NCBI GenBank assembly: GCA_944386015.1
Contig: CALWZK010000020.1
Location: 1-35,957, forward strand
Length of the DNA: 35,957 nucleotides
Direction of reading: 5' to 3'
Origin: an uncultured Faecalibacterium sp.
GTDB taxonomy: Bacteria > Bacillota > Clostridia > Oscillospirales > Ruminococcaceae
Shown: piece after piece, positions 19,754 to 26,849 of the stretch
Position numbering within the stretch: position 1 is the first letter of the stretch
Layout: the number at the start of each line of letters is the position of its first letter
Program-made: the position numbers and the translations under genes
The notes under the pieces: model-generated
What the model was told of the DNA's origin: nothing
Databases searched by the model: none
What the model saw: only the letters and a program-made list of their open reading frames with translations

Positions 19754-22054
19754 TTAGACGGTGGCCGGACGGTCAACGATGAGGGTGACGGAGCCGTCGG
19801 CGGTGCAGTCAGCGGTGTACCGCGCGCCGGGCCGGGCGGAGCCGTCGGCAATCCGGTCGGCCAGGGCCTGCTCCACCGCACGGTCCACCTGGCGGCGGAG
19901 CTCCCGCGCCCCGTAGGGGGAGGCGGCCTTGGCCGCCAGGGCCCGGCACACCCCCGGGGTGTGGGTGAGCGTATACCCGCTGCGGGCCGCCCGCTGCTCC
20001 AGCTGGCCCAGCAGCCGGTCGGCGATGCGGCAAAGGCTGTCGGAGCCCAGGGGGCGGAAGACGATCATCTCGTCCAGCCGGCCCACCAGCTCGGGCCGGA
20101 AAAAGCCCCTGGCCTCGGCGATGGCCGCCGCCGACTGCTTTTCAAAGGCGGCCTCCTGCCCCGCCGCAAACCCCAAAGGCGCACTCTGCCCCGCCAGGCA
20201 CCGGGCCCCCAGGTTGGAGGTCAGCAGGATGATGGTGTTGGTGAAGTCGGCCTTGCGGCCCATGGAATCGGTGAGGCAGCCGTCCTCGAGAATCTGCAAA
20301 AGGATGTTCTGGATGTCGGGGTGGGCCTTCTCGATCTCGTCAAAGAGCACCACGCTGTAGGGCCGGCGGCGCACCGCCTCGGTGAGCTGGCCCCCCTCGT
20401 CGTGGCCCAGGTACCCCGGGGGCGCACCCAGCAGCCGGGCCACCGTGTGGGACTCCTGGTATTCGGACATGTCGAACTTGAGCAGGGCCTTGTCGCTGCC
20501 AAACCAGCTGCGGGCCAACGCTTTGGAGAGGGCGGTCTTGCCCACCCCGGTGGGGCCCAAAAACAGCAGCGCCCCGATGGGCCGGCCCGGCTCCCCCAGG
20601 CCGGTGCGGCTGCGGCGGATGGCGGCCGCCACGGCGGCCACGGCCTTGTCCTGGCCCACCACTTCGGCGGCCAGGCGGCTTTCCAGCAGGGCCAGACGCT
20701 CCCGCTCGGCCTCCCCCACCCGCTGGGCCGGGATGCCGCTGGCCCGGGCCACCACCCGGGCCATGTCCTCCCGGGTGAGAGCGGGGGCGGTGCGGCCCTC
20801 CCGCTCGGCCCGGATGCGGGCGGCGGCGCAGGCCTCGTCCATCAGGTCGATGGCCTTGTCGGGCAGGCTGCGCCCCGGCAGGTACCGCACCGACAGCTCC
20901 ACCGCGTCGTCCAGGGCCTCGGGGGCGATGGTCACCCCGTGGTACCGCTCGTACCGGGGGGCCAGCCCCGCCAGGATGTCCCGGGCCTGGGCGGGGGTGG
21001 GCTCCTCGATCTGCACCCGGCCAAACCGCCGCTCCAGGGCGGGGTCCTTCTGGATGTGGGTGCGGAACTCCTGGTTGGTGGTGGCGCCGATCATCTGCAG
21101 CTCCCCCCGGGCCAGGACGGGTTTCAGGATGTTGGCGGCGTCGATGGCGCCTTCGGCGGCCCCCGCCCCCACGATGGTGTGGAACTCGTCCACAAAGAGA
21201 ATCACGTTGCCGTCCCGCACCAGCTCTTCCAGCAGGCCTTTCAGCCGCTCCTCGAAGTCGCCCCGGTACTTGGTGCCGGCCACCAGGCTGGCCATATCCA
21301 ACGCCAGCAGCCGCCGGCCCTTGAGGGCCCGGGGCACCCCCCCCGCCGCGATCCGCTGGGCCAGGCCCTCGGCCAGGGCGGTTTTGCCCACCCCGGGCTC
21401 CCCCACCAGGCAGGGGTTGTTTTTCTGCCGCCGGCAGAGGATCTCGATCATCCGGTCCATCTCCTTGTCCCGGCAGAAGACGGGGTCCAGCTGGCCCTCG
21501 GCGGCCCGGCGGGTGAGGTCGCGGCAATACTTGTCGCTGGCCCGGCTGCCCCGGGGGACGCTGGCGGAGGCCCGGGGCTGGATGGGCAGGGTCAGCTGGC
21601 CCGACATCTGGCGGCACTCCCGCACCGCCTCGGCCAGCTGCACCCCCATGGCGGCCAGCAGCACCCCGGCCTTGCAGCCGCCGTCCTCCAGGATGGCGCA
21701 GAGCAAGTGTTCGGGCTCGGCCTTCATCTGGCGGGCGTTGCGGGCGTCGATGAGGGCGTAGTCGATGGCCCGCCGCAGCTCGGGGGCCAGGTCATGGCGG
21801 CCCAGGCGCCGGGCGGGGCCCTGGCGGGTCTCGGCCAGCTGGCGGCGGACCTCCTGTTCCTGGATGTTCTTGCCCTCCAAAAAGCGGCAGGCGGGGCCGT
21901 GTTCCTGCTGGAGGATGGCCAGCAGCAGGTGGCCGGTATCGGCCCGGCTGCACCCCAGATTGCCCGCCAGCTGGACGGTGGTTTCCAGCACCTGGCCCGC
22001 CTCGCGGGAAAAGCCCTTGCCCCAACCTGCACCGAAATATTCCAAAAATCCCAT
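19754..22054 (-). CDS. Clp ATPase (ClpA/ClpC type) lacking the middle domain
   Basis: Hexameric AAA+ unfoldase, 766 residues. N-terminal Clp-N double repeat (about 10-145); first AAA+ module with P-loop GEPGVGKT at 218-225 and Walker B VILFVDE at 284-290; second module with GPTGVGKT at 500-507 and SVVLFDEIEK near 567. The linker between the modules is short and has no UVR-type M-domain, unlike true ClpC. An LGF tripeptide at 627-629 sits where ClpP-binding loops are found, so it probably feeds ClpP. ATG 22054 is chosen: GGAG lies 6 bases upstream, and a TATACT box at 22101-22106 would place the transcript start after the alternative TTG at 22096. No ctsR, mcsA or mcsB neighbours. Confidence 0.88.
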   Translation of the reverse strand: MGFLEYFGAGWGKGFSREAGQVLETTVQLAGNLGCSRADTGHLLLAILQQEHGPACRFLEGKNIQEQEVRRQLAETRQGPARRLGRHDLAPELRRAIDYALIDARNARQMKAEPEHLLCAILEDGGCKAGVLLAAMGVQLAEAVRECRQMSGQLTLPIQPRASASVPRGSRASDKYCRDLTRRAAEGQLDPVFCRDKEMDRMIEILCRRQKNNPCLVGEPGVGKTALAEGLAQRIAAGGVPRALKGRRLLALDMASLVAGTKYRGDFEERLKGLLEELVRDGNVILFVDEFHTIVGAGAAEGAIDAANILKPVLARGELQMIGATTNQEFRTHIQKDPALERRFGRVQIEEPTPAQARDILAGLAPRYERYHGVTIAPEALDDAVELSVRYLPGRSLPDKAIDLMDEACAAARIRAEREGRTAPALTREDMARVVARASGIPAQRVGEAERERLALLESRLAAEVVGQDKAVAAVAAAIRRSRTGLGEPGRPIGALLFLGPTGVGKTALSKALARSWFGSDKALLKFDMSEYQESHTVARLLGAPPGYLGHDEGGQLTEAVRRRPYSVVLFDEIEKAHPDIQNILLQILEDGCLTDSMGRKADFTNTIILLTSNLGARCLAGQSAPLGFAAGQEAAFEKQSAAAIAEARGFFRPELVGRLDEMIVFRPLGSDSLCRIADRLLGQLEQRAARSGYTLTHTPGVCRALAAKAASPYGARELRRQVDRAVEQALADRIADGSARPGARYTADCTADGSVTLIVDRPATV

Positions 22055-22100
22055 GGCCTGCTCCAATCCCGGCGCTGTGCGCCGCTTTGTCAACAACTCC

Positions 22101-22106
22101 AGTATA
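22101..22106 (-). promoter_or_regulatory. Probable -10 box of the Clp ATPase gene
   Basis: TATACT on the minus strand. A TTGATT about 19 bases upstream may be the -35 box, but that spacing is longer than usual. No CIRCE or CtsR site is seen. Confidence 0.45.
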
Positions 22107-22183
22107 GACCACCCGGCGGGAAAAAAATCAATTATTTTGCCCCCGGCCGCTTGAAGCGGGAGCGGGGCCGGAATTTCATTTTA

Positions 22184-22775
22184 AATCGAATCCCACCCAC
22201 CGCCCATAGCGGTGCCCCTGCCGCCTGCGGCGGCGCCCCCCTGTGGGGGGCTCGGTTGCCTATAGCTGCTCCTTCTGGGTTTGCGCTGCGGGGTCGCTTT
22301 CACTGAGACAATGCCAATAGAGGAAAAGGGGCTCTAGCGCACCGACTGCTGCCTTCTATTTGCAGGCTGCTTGCAGCCGCAAAGCGCTAGTCTGAAAGCT
22401 GCGGCCCGCCGCCGGATGAGGGAGCAGTTAGAGGTTCAGAGCCCCTGTCAAGGGGCGCGGCCGCAGGCCGGGGGTTACCTCTGTGGGCGGGTGGGTGGGT
22501 TCAAATGTTCCCCAGGTCGAGAAACAAACCTTCCGGCAACCAATCCGCCGTGCGGCGCTGCGGGAGAAGGAGCAGTCAGAGGCCCAGAGCCCCCGCTGGG
22601 GGCGCGGCCGCAGGCCGCAGGGGCACCGCTATGGGCGGGGGGTGGGATTCGATAAACAACCAAAAGCACAGCAGTTCAGGGCAAAAGAAAGCTCCCTCTA
22701 CCCTGACGGGTGAGGGAGCAGTTTTCGGTTTAGAGCCCCCGCCGGGGGGCGCCGCCACAGGCGGCAGGGGGGCAA
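22184..22775. repeat. Mosaic repeat cluster 7
   Basis: Bounded by ATCGAATCCC (ending 22194) and GGGATTCGATA (22644-22654). Cores are GCCGCCTGCGGCGGC (near 22220) and opposite-strand GCGGCCGCAGGCC (near 22455 and 22605). The caatgccaatagaggaaaag module is at about 22308-22327. A GCTCCCTC/GAGGGAGC hairpin (22690-22720), which could terminate minus-strand transcripts, and a further GCCGCCACAGGCGGC palindrome (near 22750) follow. No gene. Confidence 0.82.
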
Positions 22776-22794
22776 AAACACCCACTAAGATGCA

Positions 22795-22889
22795 CGAGGC
22801 AAAACCGCCGGCAGGACGAAACGTGAGCCGGAGCCGTTGCCCGGTACACAGTGAAAAGTTTTTTGCCTACTTTTTTTCAAAAAAGTAGG
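22795..22889 (-). ncRNA. Candidate structured 3' element after the DnaI-like gene (partial copy)
   Basis: Abuts the stop codon. Near-perfect hairpin with arms CCTACTTTTT/AAAAAGTAGG (22866-22889), then GTACAC-AGT-GAAAAG (22844-22858), GCCGTTGCCCGG, ACCGCCGGCAGGAC and ACTAAGATGCA, all shared with the groEL or prfB copies. The partner arm expected to the left is missing; repeat cluster 7 takes its place. Confidence 0.45.
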
Positions 22890-23870
22890 TCACTCTTCGC
22901 GGGACTTCTGCAGGCGGATGTCCTCGCCCAGGAAGCGGTAAGGCACGAAAGCCGAGATCCGGCTGGCGACCTTTTCGGTGTAGAGCTTTTCCAGCAGGGT
23001 GCCGTCCACAATGTTGGTGGTGAGGATGGTGGGCCGGCGGCGGCCCAGCCGGTCGTTCAGCAGGCTGTAGAGGGTGCTGATCACAAAGCTGGAATTGAAC
23101 TCGGTGCCCAGATCGTCCAGGATCAGCAGGTCGGCACCGCAGACGGTGTCCATCAGGGTGTCCTTCTCCCCGTCCGGGTCGGAACCAAAGCGGAGGGTTT
23201 CCAGCCGCCCGAAAAAGTCGGGGCTGGAAATGTAGATGACGTCGTAGCCCTTGTCCAGGGCCGCCCCCGCCACCGCCAGGGCGGCGTGGGTCTTGCCCAG
23301 GCCGGCGTTGCCGGTGAACATCAGGTTCTCGCTGTCCAGGTCAAACTCGGCGGCGTAATCCCGCAGGTCGGCCAGCAGGTCGGCCATGTACTGCCGCACC
23401 GTCTGCCCCGTCTGGCCCAGGGGGCTGGTGGGGTAATAATCCAGCTTCATGGTGTCGAAGCTGGTCACCGACAGGCTGGACATGGCCTCGATCTCCTCCC
23501 GGCGCAGCCGCTGCATCTCGCGGCGGACGCACTGGCAGGTCTTGCCGTCGGCCACCCCGGTGTCCTGGCAGACCGGGCAGGTGAATTTCGGCTCCAGCGC
23601 CAGGGGGGAGCGTCCGCTGGCCGCCAGCAGGGCGTCCCGCTTCTCCTTGGCGGCGGCCAGGGCTGCGGCGGCGGCGGTGCGGTCGGCCCCCCGGGCCCCC
23701 GCCAGGGCGCACCGCACCCCGCAGGCCCGCACCTCGTCCTCGGCCGCTTTCAGGGCCGGGATGGCTGCCTCCGCCTGGGCCCGGGCATCCTGGGCCCGGG
23801 CTTTGGCCATCTGCCGCCGGGCCGACACCGTCCGGATGGCGGTCTGATACAGTTCGTTTCGTGTCCGCAC
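22890..23870 (-). CDS. DnaI/DnaC-like helicase loader ATPase
   Basis: Replication protein of 326 residues that probably loads the replicative helicase. An N-terminal alanine-rich helical part is followed by a zinc-finger-like C-x2-C-x10-C-x-C set (C98, C101, C112, C114) as in Bacillus DnaI. The AAA+ domain has Walker A GNAGLGKT at 187-194 and Walker B LLILDD at 248-253. It starts with GTG at 23870, four bases from the end of the DnaD/DnaB-like gene, so the two are likely co-translated. IstB-type transposon ATPases are related, but no transposase is nearby and the DnaD partner supports a chromosomal role. Confidence 0.88.
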   Translation of the reverse strand: MRTRNELYQTAIRTVSARRQMAKARAQDARAQAEAAIPALKAAEDEVRACGVRCALAGARGADRTAAAAALAAAKEKRDALLAASGRSPLALEPKFTCPVCQDTGVADGKTCQCVRREMQRLRREEIEAMSSLSVTSFDTMKLDYYPTSPLGQTGQTVRQYMADLLADLRDYAAEFDLDSENLMFTGNAGLGKTHAALAVAGAALDKGYDVIYISSPDFFGRLETLRFGSDPDGEKDTLMDTVCGADLLILDDLGTEFNSSFVISTLYSLLNDRLGRRRPTILTTNIVDGTLLEKLYTEKVASRISAFVPYRFLGEDIRLQKSREE

Positions 23871-23873
23871 AGG

Positions 23874-24788
23874 TTACTCCTTCCGCTTGTGACGCCGGGG
23901 CCGGGTGATGGCGTCCTCCAGAAAATCGCTGCCGCTGGGCTCGGGCCGGTCCACCCGCAGGTTCCGGCTGGCCCCTGCGGCGGCCACCGGGCCCCGCACG
24001 TCCCGCACCGTCCGCAGGCCCTTGGCGTTCCAGGTTTTGAGAATGCTGTTCCAGTACCACAGGTCCCGCTTGGGCCCCGCCTGGACCGCCGCCTCCTGGA
24101 CCATGGCGTCGTCGTAGCCGTACACCTCGTACCACCGGGCGATGGCCTTGCGGCCCCCCAGGGTCAGGTCGTCGGTGCTGATCTGGAGCAGCTGGGCCAC
24201 GTATGCCTCCCGCTGGGCCCGCAGGTCCAGCAGTTTCAGATGGGCGTCGGCCTCCTCGCCGGTCTGAACCCCTTCGGCCCGCCACACCTTCAATTCATGG
24301 TTCAGGGCCCCCATGGTGCGCTTGCCCTTGCCGGCCAGGCAGGCCAGGCAGAGCATCACCACTTCGGGCTCGTAGCCCTCCTGCAGATAGAGGGCCACCA
24401 GCTTTTCCATCTCGCTGTGGGTGAGCGCCCGGGCAAAGGTGGTCTGGGCGCAGTCGATCAGGCTGGCGATCATGGGGTCGGTGCGGCTGGCGGCGGCAAT
24501 CTCGGTCCACCGCATGGGGGTGGGGGCGGGCTCGCCGCCGGCGGGGGCGGCGTTCTCGTCGCAGCGCTCCAGCAGCCCGGCGCCGGCCCAGTAGGCCAGG
24601 GCGCTTTCGGCCGTCATCCGGCTGCGGAGCTTCAAATCCACACAGAGCTTGTCGGGGTCGGTGACCCCGGTGGCCAGCACATACAGCGCCACACGGACGC
24701 TGGCCTCTTCGGCGGCCCCCAGCCGTGCAAACACCAGCCGGGGCACCGCCACCGTGTCCCCCTGCTGGGGTTTCAGGCGGTAAATCAT
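23874..24788 (-). CDS. DnaD/DnaB-like replication initiation protein
   Basis: Primosome protein of 304 residues. An N-terminal winged-helix-like part (1-80) is followed by two DnaB_2/DDBH2-like repeats: about 115-185, with ALNHELKVWRAEG, and about 200-270, with YWNSILKTWNAKG. Two such repeats recall Bacillus DnaB rather than DnaD. It ends in a basic tail (279-303) that is 21/25 identical to the tail of the DnaD-like protein at 26850-27704. ATG 24788 overlaps the preceding stop codon as ATGA. With the DnaI-like gene it forms a helicase-loading operon. Confidence 0.85.
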   Translation of the reverse strand: MIYRLKPQQGDTVAVPRLVFARLGAAEEASVRVALYVLATGVTDPDKLCVDLKLRSRMTAESALAYWAGAGLLERCDENAAPAGGEPAPTPMRWTEIAAASRTDPMIASLIDCAQTTFARALTHSEMEKLVALYLQEGYEPEVVMLCLACLAGKGKRTMGALNHELKVWRAEGVQTGEEADAHLKLLDLRAQREAYVAQLLQISTDDLTLGGRKAIARWYEVYGYDDAMVQEAAVQAGPKRDLWYWNSILKTWNAKGLRTVRDVRGPVAAAGASRNLRVDRPEPSGSDFLEDAITRPRRHKRKE

Positions 24789-25129
24789 TCCTCGTTTTCC
24801 TCCTTGGGGGGTTCGGTCCAGGGCTCGCAGTCCAGGATGGAAGGGGCCGACGCCCACTGGTCGGGGTCGGCCTCCCAGGTGGCGCGAATCCAGTCCCGGG
24901 CGGCCTGCAGCCCCTCCTCGGTGAGGGGGTAGACCTGTTTTTGCCGCAGGGCGGGGTCGGTATACTCGATGGTCCAGGGCCCGGGCCAGATTTCCACCGT
25001 CAGGACGGCCTGGTCGGAGCCGTCCTCGGCCTTTTGCTTGCCGGGGATGGCCCGGTAGCGCATTTCGGCCTGGTTGGCGGAGTATGTATTTTTGTTCTGA
25101 AAGTACAGCAGCCGGGGCAGGTCCAGCAT
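24785..25129 (-). CDS. Conserved hypothetical protein, first gene of the replication operon
   Basis: A 114-residue protein that I do not recognise. It is aromatic- and proline-rich (WPGPWTIEYTDPALRQKQ, then an acidic end KEENEE), with no signal peptide, membrane segment or known motif visible. ATG 25129 has AAAGGAG 10 bases upstream. Its stop overlaps the start of the DnaD/DnaB-like gene by four bases, so it is translated with the helicase-loading genes. A role in DNA replication is only suggested by this context. Confidence 0.75.
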   Translation of the reverse strand: MLDLPRLLYFQNKNTYSANQAEMRYRAIPGKQKAEDGSDQAVLTVEIWPGPWTIEYTDPALRQKQVYPLTEEGLQAARDWIRATWEADPDQWASAPSILDCEPWTEPPKEENEE

Positions 25130-25164
25130 GGCGTGGGGTCTCCTTTCGGTATGTCAGTGCTTCT

Positions 25165-25193
25165 ATTATAAGGCATCGGGGGGTCAAAAACAA
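25165..25193 (-). promoter_or_regulatory. Promoter of the replication operon
   Basis: TTGTTT (25188-25193), 17-base spacer, TATAAT (25165-25170) on the minus strand, about 35 bases before the first start codon. Confidence 0.7.
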
Positions 25194-25242
25194 GGCGGCG
25201 GGGCCGCCGTGTTTTTGTGGGGGTTGTTGATTCTTTCTTTTT

Positions 25243-25491
25243 GATCGAATCCCACCCACCGCCCATAGCGGTGCCCCCTGCGGCCTGCGGCCGCGCCCCC
25301 CTGTGGGGGGCTCGCTGCCGGGGGGCTGCTCCTTCTGGTTTTACGCTGGGGGGATTTTTGACGCATCCACCAAAAAGCGCCCCCGGGCTTTGTGGATAAG
25401 GGAGAAGTCACCGCGCTGATCCCCCCGAAGGGGGGATGCCGCGCAGCGGCAGGGGGGACTCCGATAAAAGGGTGGAGGGCGGGTATAGATC
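25243..25491. repeat. Mosaic repeat cluster 8
   Basis: Bounded by GATCGAATCCC (25243-25253) and GGGTATAGATC (25481-25491). Contains core GCGGCCTGCGGCCGC (near 25280), a module with gacgcatccaccaaaaagc at 25359-25377 that recurs inverted near 35513-35535, and the CCCCCCGAAGGGGGG module (25422-25460). GC-rich palindromes continue to about 25555. No gene. Confidence 0.82.
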
Positions 25492-25577
25492 TAAATTATA
25501 AAAAAGACAAACACCCGCCGGGCGGGCCCCGCCCCGGGCCCCCGCCCGCTGCGGCAAAAAAACTTTTCCCCAACCCG

Positions 25578-25606
25578 TTGACAAATCCGCTTTACCATGC
25601 TAGAAT
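25578..25606 (+). promoter_or_regulatory. Promoter of tRNA-Gly
   Basis: TTGACA (25578-25583), 17-base spacer, TAGAAT (25601-25606), with the tRNA starting 16 bases after the -10 box. Confidence 0.85.
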
Positions 25607-25621
25607 ACCTAAGTAATACGT

Positions 25622-25697
25622 GCAGGGTTAGCTCATCCGGTAGAGCGACTGCTTCCCAAGCAGTAGGCGGCGGGTTCGAGTCCCGTATCCTGCTCCA
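25622..25697 (+). tRNA. tRNA-Gly (anticodon CCC)
   Basis: A 76-base cloverleaf. The acceptor stem is GCAGGGT/ATCCTGC with one G-U pair; the D-arm is GCTC/GAGC. The anticodon stem is ACTGC/GCAGT with loop TTCCCAA, and the T-arm loop is TTCGAGT. It has U73, typical of bacterial tRNA-Gly, and an encoded CCA. It reads GGG codons. It stands alone with its own promoter and terminator, beside the Abi-family gene. Confidence 0.97.
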
Positions 25698-25715
25698 GGA
25701 CCTTTTACCCTATAT

Positions 25716-25756
25716 CCCGTATGGGCGTCCGAAAGGGCGTTCATGCGGGGCTTTTT
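25716..25756 (+). terminator. Intrinsic terminator of tRNA-Gly
   Basis: A 15-base-pair stem (CCCGTATG paired with CATGCGGG, continued by GGCGTCC/GGGCGTT) with a GAAA-type loop, followed by TTTTT. Confidence 0.85.
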
Positions 25757-25810
25757 GTTTATACGGGTCTGGTCTGAATTGTAAATTTTTTATAATTTGC
25801 TTTTGAACTG

Positions 25811-25839
25811 TTGCATTTCAGAACAGAATGCAATATAAT
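25811..25839 (+). promoter_or_regulatory. Promoter of the ncRNA / abi unit
   Basis: TTGCAT (25811-25816), 17-base spacer, TATAAT (25834-25839). The expected start is near 25846, leaving about 90 bases before the abi start codon. Confidence 0.85.
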
Positions 25840-25845
25840 AGTGAC

Positions 25846-25917
25846 AACAGAGCTGCCCGTAGGAATTTTTCCTTTCGGGGGCCAAGGTCGGGTGCTTTTT
25901 GTGCCCGGCTTTTTTTC
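25846..25917 (+). ncRNA. Candidate small RNA upstream of the abi gene
   Basis: About 70 nt between a consensus promoter and an intrinsic terminator, with no plausible reading frame of its own. It folds into two hairpins. The first has inner arms AGGAA/TTCCT and outer CCCG/CGGG (about 25852-25882). The second is the terminator, with GTCGGGTGC pairing GTGCCCGGC over a T5 loop (25887-25909), followed by T7. The position matches RNA antitoxins that precede their toxin gene, where leaky termination lets the toxin be read. Alternatively it is only an attenuating leader. Confidence 0.6.
25884..25917 (+). terminator. Intrinsic terminator between the small RNA and abi
   Basis: Nine paired positions including G-U pairs (25887-25895 with 25901-25909), then seven T. 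It ends 18 bases before the abi start codon, with the GGGGGA ribosome binding site located after it. Confidence 0.8.
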
Positions 25918-25935
25918 TTTCTGGGGGAAAAGAAT

Positions 25936-26835
25936 ATGGAATTGAAAAAACCGCTTTCCTTTCGAGAACAGGCCATTCGGCTGACAGAACATGGCATGAA
26001 AGTGGCGTCCATCTCAGATGCCGCCGCCTTTTTGTCCACCGTCAATTACTACCGCCTCACCGGTTATGCGCTGCAGTTCCGGGCAGAGAACGGGCAGGAT
26101 TATAGCGAAGGGACATCCTTTGAAACGGTACGAAATCTGTACCTGTTTGACCAGGAGCTGCGGGGCATTTTCCGCAATGCTCTGGACACCGCAGAGGCAA
26201 TGTTCCGCACCCGCATCGCCAATGGGTTCGCCATGTCCCGGTGTACCACGCCGCCCTATGACGGCCACTATCAGCCCTCTAATTTCCTGATGCAAGAAGA
26301 TTATCAGGAAGTGATGGATTCTCTCAAAAAAGAGGAAGACCGCCGCGATGACAGCCTGGTGGTACAGCATCACCATGCCCGATATGCAGACCGGATGCCC
26401 CTTTGGGTGATGGTGGAACTTCTGTCCATGTCATCACTGTCAAAGCTGTATTATGCCATGTATCCGGCAGAACGGTTCAAAATTGCGGGGCTCTGCAACA
26501 AAACGCCGGATGTTCTGGCCAACCATCTCCATGTACTGACCGTTTTGCGAAATAAATGCTGCCACGGCGCCAGATTATACAATGTGCCTTTCCATCCTCC
26601 TGCCAAACTGGGGCCGGGCTATTTGCGCAGCCACCCGAATGTGACAGGTGACACCTTGTTTGCCGCAGTTTTGGTTCTCTTTCGCTGTCTTCCCACCCGG
26701 GAAGCCAGATCCAAATTGCACAACGACCTGTGCAACTGCATCCAGCGGTACGGTGCAACGGTGGAATTGAGCTGCATCGGCTTTCCGTCCAACTACAACC
26801 AGCTCCTGCAGATTGAGATCAACAATCCTCTGTAA
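25936..26835 (+). CDS. Abi_2 family (AbiD/AbiF-type) HEPN protein, probable abortive-infection RNase toxin
   Basis: A 299-residue helical protein of the Abi_2 family. The conserved N-terminal block is visible (LSTVNYYRLTGYALQFR at about 33-49, then FDQELRGIFRNALDTAEAMFR at 71-91). The HEPN ribonuclease signature R-x4-H occurs as R205-NKCC-H210, followed by GARLYN. Such proteins are expected to cleave RNA and arrest phage-infected cells. ATG 25936 is chosen over 25828, because the promoter, small RNA and terminator occupy the stretch before it and GGGGGAAAAG precedes this ATG. Two sampled 60-base lines have 28 and 33 G+C, against 44 in a sampled rnr line, suggesting transfer. It sits beside a tRNA and converges on the DnaD-like gene. 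Confidence 0.88.
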   Translation: MELKKPLSFREQAIRLTEHGMKVASISDAAAFLSTVNYYRLTGYALQFRAENGQDYSEGTSFETVRNLYLFDQELRGIFRNALDTAEAMFRTRIANGFAMSRCTTPPYDGHYQPSNFLMQEDYQEVMDSLKKEEDRRDDSLVVQHHHARYADRMPLWVMVELLSMSSLSKLYYAMYPAERFKIAGLCNKTPDVLANHLHVLTVLRNKCCHGARLYNVPFHPPAKLGPGYLRSHPNVTGDTLFAAVLVLFRCLPTREARSKLHNDLCNCIQRYGATVELSCIGFPSNYNQLLQIEINNPL

Positions 26836-26849
26836 GAATACCCCCGGCC

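Noticed and set aside
19715-22306. An 863-codon plus-strand open frame
   Set aside because: Antisense to the Clp ATPase gene, whose domains are unmistakable.
22890-23870. IstB-type transposition helper
   Set aside because: The ATPase sits with a DnaD/DnaB-like gene and has a DnaI-type zinc-finger region; no IstA transposase or insertion ends are present.
25828-25935. Extended N-terminus of the Abi protein
   Set aside because: It would run through the promoter and terminator region. The family N-terminus and a good ribosome binding site fit ATG 25936.
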